A stretch of DNA of 10,768 nucleotides, taken from Zarea fungicola. Lineage: Eukaryota; Ascomycota; Sordariomycetes; Hypocreales; Cordycipitaceae. Shown here piece by piece: positions 1 to 5,858 of the stretch. Location of the stretch: positions 46,765 through 57,532 of the forward strand of contig FWCC01000354.1 in the NCBI GenBank assembly GCA_900169235.1, in the 5' to 3' direction. The position numbers were made by a program, and so were the translations under genes. The stretch's first letter is position 1. Every line of letters begins with the position of its first letter. The notes beneath the pieces were generated by a model. The model was not told where the DNA came from, did not search any database, and saw only the letters and a list, made by a program, of their open reading frames with translations.

Positions 1-22
1 CCAGTAGGCACCGACCGTGACA
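1..22. repeat. Terminal fragment of an LTR-like element, cut by the window edge
   Basis: These 22 bases are identical to 2364-2385, the last 22 bases of the complete TG...CA element at 2182-2385. They end in GTGACA, and the sequence then switches abruptly to AT-rich LINE-derived DNA at 23. The end falls inside the LINE reading frame, so this appears to be a second insertion of the same LTR family, most of it outside the window. If so, the target duplication should begin with ATTAT (23-27) and recur just beyond the other end. Whether it is a solo LTR or belongs to a longer element cannot be seen. Confidence 0.6.
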
Positions 23-517
23 ATTATTAAGCTTATTTTTAGGTTATCTCTGCCTTAAGGGCGTATTATTTAGGCTATAGTAATGTTTACTTTATTTATA
101 GTAGAGAGGGAGTTATAGAGGTTTTCTATATCTTATAGTATAAGTGTTATTAGGACTCCTTTAACTACTATAGAGTAGAGTCTTTAGTTAAGGCGTGCAT
201 TTAGGCTAAACGCGTCCTAAATCTAAGATAGGTTAGCAGTGTACTATTTTGCTTCCTTGTAGAAGGTGAGGACTATATCTCTAGACAGAAGTCGGCGTGC
301 TGCCGCGGCGGCTTTGGCTTTAAGGGCTTGGTTGACCTGTTGAACGATAGTGGCGGAAGATTTCTGCTTATCTGCTTCTATTGCTTATCGGTCGTTGATA
401 ATTAGCTCGCGCGCGTGCCGGGTGGTTAAATATATTAAAACCTTTTAACTTTTTTAATCTTATATAATAGCTAGTAAGCCTTTTTTATAATAATTTAGCT
501 AGTAATAGCTTAAACTA
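23..517 (-). pseudogene. RIP-degraded LINE ORF1 (gag-like) fragment
   Basis: Read on the minus strand from about 430 down to 23, one frame gives a continuous protein-like sequence broken only by stop codons. The best-kept part (about 427-250) includes IVQQVNQALKAKAAAAARRL followed by DIVLTF. The frame then continues through NARLN, SIVVKGV and INKVNI to RDNLKISLI at the left edge. This order resembles the gag-like ORF1 of fungal Tad-type LINEs, including 'EKA-like' proteins (family assignment from memory). Stops lie at likely former Gln or Trp codons, and the DNA is mostly AT-rich, as expected after RIP. GC-rich islands survive near 290-345 and 405-427. The LTR-like repeat cuts the downstream end and the pogo element cuts the upstream end. 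No zinc knuckle or reverse transcriptase is in the window. Confidence 0.55.
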
Positions 518-519
518 TA

Positions 520-561
520 ACGTAGTTCACGGGTGAGCGGGCCATATGGGTCAGTGGGCCA
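520..561 (+). repeat. Left terminal inverted repeat of the pogo element
   Basis: The repeat begins ACGTAGTTCACGGGTGAGC and is the reverse complement of 2547-2588 apart from two transitions near its inner third. It is preceded by TA at 518-519. It is much richer in GC than the interior of the element. Confidence 0.92.
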
Positions 562-2176
562 GTTCGCGTTTTTTTTAATTGATCATGCTCAAACCTCAAT
601 AATTCAACAACAGAAAATGGTTTCCACGTCAAATGAAGCAAATGTCATCTTGGCCATCTAAGCATTAGAGAAAGACCCTAAATTAAGCGTCCGAGCCGCA
701 GCGCGAACCTATAACGTGTCCCGAACAACACTCAAGCGTCGGCGATAGAATATACTAAGCCGGGCCAATATAACTTTAAAAGTTCGAAGATTGACTATTG
801 ATGAAGAAAAATTACTTATTTAATATATTATTGACCTAGATTCCCGATCTTAGCCGCCGCGCCTACGTGACGTGGAAGTTATGGCGAATTGGTTGTTGGA
901 GCTGCGACACGACATTCTAGTTGGAAGGAACTAGGTTATGAGCTTTATTAGACGACATTTAGAGATTATTACACGTTTATTGCGTTAGATTGACTATTAA
1001 AGAGCCCAATGCAAAGATCTAAAGATTTTTAAAGGCTGGTTTTAGCTTGTAGAGAATATAATTACGAAATATAGTATATAGGATATAGATATATATAACT
1101 TTAATAAGACTAGCTTTGCAATGGGCTTAATAATATTAGAAATAGTTATTATAGGCTTAGAAAGACGTTAAAAAGGTCGAAAAATATAACCTAGAAATCG
1201 AATATAGACGACAGTTATATAGTGTATTAGTGTAGTTAGTGCTGTTCTCTTGCCTTTTATTATTATTGTAGCTAAAACCTACCTCTCTTCTTAGTATAAA
1301 AATAGCCTATTACCGCACATATAGGCTATTTTTATATTAGAAAATAGATAGATAATAAATAAAAAGGGCCTTAATTGGCTAAAATACTTTAATTAGTATT
1401 TAAAAATAAGGAATACTAGTACTTATTGCCTCCTAATCCTTAATGGTCATAAGAGTCACTAGTTAGTGGAATTTAAGTTATATTATAAGGCAAATAATAT
1501 AATTATATTATATATGTTGGCTTATTTGTCATATATGCTTTAGCCGCTTAATGTTGCCTGCTTTTGGCCGCTAAAACGGGCATATGGTTAAGTAATTAAC
1601 GATCTAATGAGAGCCTGGGTAACCTTGATCACTAAGGAGGAATTTCTACCTGCGTTTTATAGTACATATAAAGCTACTATAATAGAAAAAAATATCCTCG
1701 TAGGTTTCTATGGTGCTGGTATTTGGCCTTTTAATTTAGAATATGTTATTTTACAATTAGATATGGCATTATAGACGCCTTCGCCTCCTAGGACCTTAGG
1801 CGGGCTTGAACTTCCTTGGCTTCTATGAACGCCTAATAACCTAATAGAGGCTTTATTGCACATAGAATATATTAAGAAGAGGATAAGAAACCATTAGAGT
1901 AGCTTACTAGCAGAAATTATTAAGAGTTTAATGTAAATATTAAAGTGTATAATAAAAGCACTATGACAGATGGTCCTTATATAAGACTAACTCAGGGAGC
2001 TAGAGGCAGTAAATGAACGGCTTTCTCGGCGCTAACGCATTAAAAAAAAACGTTTATAGAGTGGAGGATCTCTTACTCTAGAGGCTGGCAAAAATTTAGC
2101 TGCTTAATCTCGGGTTAAGGTTGAGAAAAAGCGCGTTGAAGCTAAGAGTTCTGGTCAGCCGAAGTGCGATGAATCG

Positions 2177-2181
2177 CGCCG
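2177..2181. repeat. Left 5-base target-site duplication (CGCCG)
   Basis: It is identical to 2386-2390 and directly abuts TGTCAC of the LTR-like element. It lies in an arginine-rich stretch of the pogo transposase just ahead of its zinc knuckle. Confidence 0.8.
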
Positions 2182-2385
2182 TGTCACAGGCCCAGGCCTG
2201 GCTGGAAGGTACGCGACTGCGCCGCGTACATTATATACACGGTGGAGCCAACAGGGATCTCACAGCTACCCCTATAGGAACTCATAGTGACCTCATAGCT
2301 AGTTAGATCCTTCTTCTCCTTAAGCAAATATAGACAATTTCTAGTCACCCTCACTGTGACGATCCAGTAGGCACCGACCGTGACA
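2182..2385. mobile_element. 204-base solo LTR (or LTR-like element) inside the pogo element
   Basis: The element starts TGTCAC and ends GTGACA, so it has the TG...CA ends of retroviral-type LTRs, and it is flanked by a perfect 5-base duplication, CGCCG, at 2177-2181 and 2386-2390. Removing the element plus one duplication (209 bases) rejoins the pogo reading frame exactly. It is less AT-rich than the surrounding pogo sequence, contains a TATA-like stretch near 2231, and has no convincing ORF. Its last 22 bases recur at 1-22. The short length would suit a Ty1/copia-type LTR. A short non-autonomous DNA element making 5-base duplications is the alternative. Orientation is not determined. Confidence 0.75.
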
Positions 2386-2390
2386 CGCCG
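2386..2390. repeat. Right 5-base target-site duplication (CGCCG)
   Basis: It is identical to 2177-2181 and follows the GTGACA end of the LTR-like element. The pogo reading frame resumes immediately after it. Confidence 0.8.
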
Positions 2391-2546
2391 CCGGCGATGT
2401 GGTAATTGTGGCGAAATTGGCCATAATTCTAGAATATGTGAAGAGATAATGGAAATCACTTCCTTAGAGGATTCTAAGTAGCTTTTATTATTTAGATTTT
2501 ATTTTCTTTTATAGTGGTTGATTGTATACAATAGGGTCATGGAAGG

Positions 2547-2588
2547 TGGCCCACTGACCTGTATGGCCCGCTCACCCGTGAACTACGT
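2547..2588 (-). repeat. Right terminal inverted repeat of the pogo element
   Basis: This 42-base partner of 520-561 ends in GAACTACGT and is followed by TA at 2589-2590. The transposase stop codon lies 65 bases inside it. Confidence 0.92.
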
Positions 2589-2590
2589 TA

Positions 2591-2743
2591 AAGAAAATAG
2601 TATATAAAATAATTTTATATAGAATTTTAATAATTAAATTAGGCTAGCTATAGACTCTTTAAAAGTATGAGTTTTGGTGTAAAAATCCACTTTTACCGTC
2701 ACTTTCCTGACCCGACTGTAGTTAATTGCTGCTCCAGGTTACG
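2591..2743. other. AT-rich spacer, probably the other part of the split LINE
   Basis: 2591-2666 is almost pure A/T. Read on the minus strand and joined across the pogo insertion site, it stays in frame with the LINE fragment at 23-517 with only one stop over about 25 codons, so it may be LINE sequence displaced by the pogo insertion; it is too degraded to recognise by motif. Composition changes near 2667, and 2667-2743 is ordinary sequence in which nothing was recognised. Confidence 0.3.
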
Positions 2744-2986
2744 GAACTTTTGATTATATCCACATTCAGAAGTCCGTAACGAGAAAATTTTGCCTATATC
2801 TACCAATGCAGTAACCATTAGTTTATTACTCATGAAATACTGATAAATAGCTAGAGGATTGAATTAGAATGAATTTATTTATGCAACGGCTGCTGGCGAA
2901 GTAGTTGGAGGATTGTACCAAGTAGTCTAACTTGAGAGTAGGCGTAAATTTTTATTGGCGCATTCAAAAATTACGAAGCAAGCTTC
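2744..2986 (+). repeat. Left long terminal inverted repeat
   Basis: 2749-2986 matches the reverse complement of 5151-5360 almost throughout: the first 42 bases are identical, and the rest differs at about 13 positions, mostly transitions. The left copy has roughly 28 extra bases around 2795-2830. A weaker match (GAAC plus one mismatch) extends the repeat to about 2744. Confidence 0.88.
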
Positions 2987-3436
2987 CTCCTACAATAAAA
3001 CGCCACCACAAATGAAAGCCACTACGATGCAACCAAACCTAACGTCGCATCGGAATACATGTCTAGTTCAGTGGAATCTGAGTTGATAGTTTTCTTTGTC
3101 CTGGCTTACATCATTTTCTGACGGCATTTTTTCGGCCTCGTTGCATTTGGCAGCCTGACTTGTGCAAAGCATCTATCCAATTCAGCTTGTTCGTCTCTCA
3201 TGCTTTCTGATCAACGATCAAAGAATTTCCTCGCTCGGGAGAGTCGGTATCGTACCTGGTTACCCAGATGCGTTGCATTGACTTCTAACGATGCCATCAT
3301 GTTAAAGACCATGATGACAAATGCGTTTGTGTTGGCTTCTCTGTCTCCAAAGCTCGGTACACGAATCCTCGTAGATTTTGCGCAGAATTTGAGGGCACGT
3401 CTTTCAAAAATGCGTTGACTGGCATTTTTATAGGTG

Positions 3437-4057
3437 CTAATTCTCCCAGCAGCCATTCGGCGGGAAACTGGAGGCGCTCAGCAGCAGTATCGTAACTTTA
3501 CGCATCAGCGCAGCATCTACGTCTGCAGGCGTGCTATGGTCGGACGCCTCAGCAAATATTGCCATCAAAGCGTACACAGCGCAGTCGGACGTATTGCCAG
3601 CGTCCTGTATGATGTGGGATGCAGGTACAATGTGTATTTGGCCATGCTGTTCCGGCTAAAACCTCTTACCAAGTTTCTGGAGATGGTCTTCTGCCTGGTG
3701 CCGGTGGCTTCGGCCGGGCCTGGAGTCGAATATTGTCACGGACTCAAGACTCGCACCCGCAACAGCCATGACCCAGTGGTCGCCAGCTACGTAAATTGGT
3801 ATCATAGTCTTTCTCAAGCCTATGATTGGCGCATAGGATGCTCCTCTGTCCAGTGCGACCGGGTGGACGACGCCAATGTCGTCATAGGGCTGTCGCAGAA
3901 TTTGCAGCATGGCGAAGATGGCCTGGTTATCCAGACACTGCTTGTGGTTCTGCAAAATCAATGCCTCGTTGGTGATGGTAAATATGCAGCTTGAGGGTCT
4001 AAGCGACTCGTTGCCATCATCCGAAGAGTCATCGGAATAAACGTTGTCTGGGCTCAC
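3437..4057 (-). pseudogene. Ulp1/C48-type cysteine protease-like gene, interrupted
   Basis: Residue numbers are from the Met at 4057-4055. The Ulp1-like pattern is readable in order: catalytic His in GDHWVMAV (H94), catalytic Asp in TIFDSRP (D111), then an in-frame TAG at 3656-3658 (codon 134), and in the same frame QDAGNTSDCAVYALMA with the candidate catalytic Cys at codon 159 (3581-3583). The frame ends at TAG 3437-3439. Such enzymes cleave SUMO or related linkages in host cells; in transposons the role is unknown. N-terminal to the domain is an acidic Ser/Asp stretch (residues 8-17). Minus-strand frames on either side (4081-4461 upstream; 3020-3456 downstream, two candidate frames) look protein-like and may be the rest of the protein after frameshifts or introns. 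No transposase is attached. Confidence 0.65.
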
Positions 4058-4080
4058 TGGGCTACCTGGACCTAGTGGCC

Positions 4081-4461
4081 CTATCTCGGCATTGATGGCC
4101 CTTTGCTAGCACCCACGATTGTTCTAGCATCCCGATGCGGTCCTACCGAGTCATCTGTCCAAGGCGATTTCTTTGGGTTTTGGTCTGTCTGGACACCAGT
4201 CGAGAGACCGCCAACGGGTGCCGCCATGCTGCGGGTACCAGACCCCGTTGCAGGCGGATATTTCGATGGCTTTCTATTTTGAAGATGCTCTGCGTCTGCT
4301 GGCCTTGGGCGGTCGGTGATATGGGCGGGATTTGTGGCGGGACGGAGCGTCAGCCACGTAGCAACTCGTAAATCATCATAGGACGAGCCATCCCCTCTGT
4401 TTCTGGTTGCTGGCAGCCTCGCTTTCAACTCTACATCACAATACCAGGCCGCTCTTCGTAC
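4081..4461 (-). other. Open minus-strand stretch, possible N-terminal part of the Ulp1-like protein
   Basis: From just below a TGA at 4462-4464 the frame is open to 4081, giving about 125 residues that are rich in Pro, Arg, Thr and Gly with low-complexity character (for example KPSKYPPATG). The frame differs from that of the protease domain, so a frameshift or intron near 4060-4080 would be needed to join them. Above the TGA the same frame stays open to 4689. I recognise no domain in it. A disordered N-terminal region would fit, but non-coding sequence is possible. Confidence 0.25.
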
Positions 4462-4635
4462 TCATCCTCCTTCATACCACACGCGACACAATTTGCGCTT
4501 AATCTCTTTGACAAGAATTGTTTCCCATTTTATCGGACCGATTTTTTTACTTTCACCGTTGGACGTCCAGATATTTAGGCGGCAACAGGCTCTCGAAGTC
4601 AGCAGGCCAGACGCCTTCATGCATCTACAACCGTC

Positions 4636-4928
4636 ATGTGTCGAATGATAGTATTCAGTGGTGTCTGCACCAAGTGCCAGGAACAGCACACGTGGGAAGA
4701 ACTCACCCAGGCTCTCTCATGCTTGGAAGCGAAAAACAACGGCTTGATAGGCCACTGCAGCAGGGAATCAATACCGAAAAACACAAATTCGACCAGGAAT
4801 CCTATCTCTGTGCTCAAGAAGACGAGGGACTCGGCGGTGTTGGACTATATGAGTCGGCCCAAAGAATGGAGTGGAAGCGACGCGCTAAAGATGCAGATTC
4901 CACCACTTCCAAGAGACAACGAATATAA
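4636..4928 (+). pseudogene. Small cysteine-containing protein gene with a one-base frameshift
   Basis: ATG at 4636 opens with MCRMIVFSGVCTKC, giving a Cys-x2-Cys pair after an early Cys, and continues through HTWEELTQALSCLEAKNNGL to GHCSR. Around 4760-4766, in a run of three Gs, the plausible continuation shifts by one base into a second frame: GINTEKHKFDQE, then an acidic segment, then a basic Lys/Arg-rich end with stop TAA at 4926-4928. The two halves together resemble small Cys-containing hypothetical proteins of filamentous fungi, with a possible zinc-binding head; I cannot name the family. The gene lies wholly between the long inverted repeats, which suggests a captured host fragment. 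An intron instead of a frameshift cannot be excluded. Confidence 0.45.
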
Positions 4929-5150
4929 CGAGCTTCCGATGCCAATATGACATACCTCCGTCTACTTTGTTTACATACGCAGCAAGCCTACACAATTGGG
5001 AGTCCAAAGCCCTTTAAGCTGTGCAGAGAGGAGCTGAACCTCCTGAGCGGCCATGACAAATCCGATTGACGAATTTTCAATATTTTTTTTATAATTTCGA
5101 AAGAAAACAAGTATTGATGCATCTGATAAGTCTCCTGAGGACGAAGCCAC

Positions 5151-5365
5151 GAAGCCTGCTTTGTAATTTTTGAATGCGCCAATAAAGGTTTGCGCCTACC
5201 CTAAAGTAGGACTACTTGGTACAATCCTCCAACTACTTCGCCAGCAGCCGTTTTATAAATAAATTCGTTCTAATTTAATCCTCTAGCTATTTATCAGTAT
5301 TTCATGAGTGTAGTGGTAAAATTTTCTCGTTACGGACTTCTGAATGTGGATATAATCAAATGTTC
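5151..5365 (-). repeat. Right long terminal inverted repeat
   Basis: This is the inverted partner of 2744-2986. Both copies share blocks such as TCATGAAATACTGATAAATA and, on the left-hand strand, ACGGCTGCTGGCGAAGTAG. It is shorter than the left copy because it lacks a block of about 28 bases. Confidence 0.88.
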
Positions 5366-5661
5366 GAGAACATCAACTCTTAAGAGCAACATATAGAAAT
5401 GGGACTGAGAACATGAACTGTTGAAGTGATTACTTCCACTTAGAGTTGTTATAATACAATAGTAACAGAATAAATACCAGTAGAATTGTGAGGGCTCATG
5501 GGAAGAGAGTGCTTGTATTCACGATATGTGCAGGTAGGTCCAATGTAACTAAAGGAATTATCGCTGGCTTCTCCCATCGAGGTCGAAGCCAGCTCGGATC
5601 TATATACCCGTTCCTTCGTCATGTGCCTTCTATCGTCAGGCTCCGGTGATACCTTCACCGG
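5366..5661. other. Spacer between two transposons, no gene recognised
   Basis: No convincing coding sequence was seen on either strand. Two small perfect inverted repeats are present: GCTGGCTTC/GAAGCCAGC (5563-5571 and 5585-5593, loop 13) and CCGGTGA/TCACCGG (5643-5649 and 5655-5661, loop 5), the latter directly against the putative hAT end. GAGAACATSAACT occurs twice (5366, 5407). Confidence 0.4.
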
Positions 5662-5681
5662 CAGTGTGGTAAATAATATAA

Positions 5682-5830
5682 ACAATACAATATTGGCAAT
5701 ATGAGTACCCTCGCAATATTATTGTATTGCCAGAGGGTGCATATTGTATTTCGCAATATGGCCCTCCTGCATATTGTTTTGTATTGTCACAATCCTGGCA
5801 TATTGACAATAAAACAATACAAACAATATA
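5682..5830. repeat. hAT subterminal repeat block (CAATAC/CAATAT motifs)
   Basis: Variants of CAATAC, CAATATG, TATTG and GCATATTG recur about fifteen times in both orientations. A strong hairpin pairs 5733-5746 (GAGGGTGCATATTG) with 5754-5766 (CAATATGGCCCTC). The block lies between the putative transposon terminus and the transposase stop codon. In hAT elements such subterminal motifs are typically where the transposase binds; here that role is inferred from position. Confidence 0.6.
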
Positions 5831-5858
5831 TTACACGTGACTGCAAGTACTATAACTA

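Larger units (their letters stand above)
617..2481 (+). pseudogene. pogo/Fot1-like transposase, catalytically dead
   Basis: ATG at 617 opens a psq-type helix-turn-helix (SVRAAARTYNVSRTTLKRRR). The frame then runs uninterrupted by indels, though with about thirty stops, to the LTR insertion at 2182. The first stop is at 659-661. The DDE_1 landmarks are all recognisable: YNFNKTSFAMG (1094-1126), LLILNGHKSH (1430-1459) and PLNVACFWPLKRAYG (1544-1588). The family has Asp at the first residue of each catalytic motif (NFDETG, LDGH, PLDV); here all three read Asn, at codons 1103-1105, 1442-1444 and 1550-1552. The last two are 35 residues apart, as in DD35D enzymes. After the insertion the frame resumes with a CCHC zinc knuckle, CGNCGEIGHNSRIC (2398-2439), ending at TAG 2479-2481. 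The enzyme would have cut and joined transposon ends; this copy cannot. Confidence 0.92.
520..2588 (+). mobile_element. Complete pogo/Fot1-like DNA transposon, RIP-inactivated
   Basis: The 2069-base element is bounded by 42-base inverted termini (520-561 and 2547-2588) and flanked by TA dinucleotides (518-519, 2589-2590), the target duplication of the Tc1/mariner/pogo superfamily. Its coding strand is plus, with one transposase gene from 617 to 2481. The interior is strongly AT-rich and the gene has about thirty stops, while the termini differ from each other at two positions only. A 204-base LTR-like element has inserted near its 3' end; without that insertion and its extra duplication, the pogo element would be 1860 bases, a normal size for a fungal pogo/Fot1-like transposon. 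It cannot encode active transposase, but its termini look intact. Confidence 0.9.
2744..5365. mobile_element. 2.6-kb element with long terminal inverted repeats; Mutator-like or unclassified
   Basis: The ends (2744-2986 and 5151-5365) are inverted copies of each other over more than 200 bases, enclosing about 2.2 kb. The interior holds a broken Ulp1-type protease gene on the minus strand and a small frameshifted gene on the plus strand. No DDE, BED, HTH or hAT transposase motif was found between the repeats. Long terminal repeats and Ulp1-like proteases are both known from some Mutator-like (MULE) elements, and Ulp1-like domains also occur with KDZ-type elements, so a non-autonomous relative is plausible. 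A clean target duplication could not be identified; exact ends are uncertain by about 5 bases. Two inverted copies of a short element flanking unrelated DNA is the alternative. Confidence 0.6.

Noticed and set aside
2121..2459. Overlapping open frames across the LTR-like element on both strands
   Set aside because: They span the junction between the pogo gene and the inserted element and have no motif; the pogo frame and the CGCCG duplications explain the sequence better.
3200..3456. Open frames on both strands downstream of the Ulp1-like domain
   Set aside because: The minus frame may be the C-terminal part of the protease protein after a frameshift, but a second minus frame is equally protein-like, so no separate gene is called.
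3434..3994. A 186-codon plus-strand open frame
   Set aside because: It lies opposite the Ulp1-like gene, whose minus-strand frame carries recognisable catalytic motifs; the plus frame has none.
2744..5365. A target-site duplication for the long-repeat element
   Set aside because: No matching 8-11-base flanks could be found at any plausible boundary; the near-repeat GAGAACAT at 5366 and 5407 lies on one side only.
5682..5830. CRISPR-like array
   Set aside because: The repeats are 6-8 bases, irregularly spaced and in both orientations, and they sit at a hAT end in a eukaryotic sequence.
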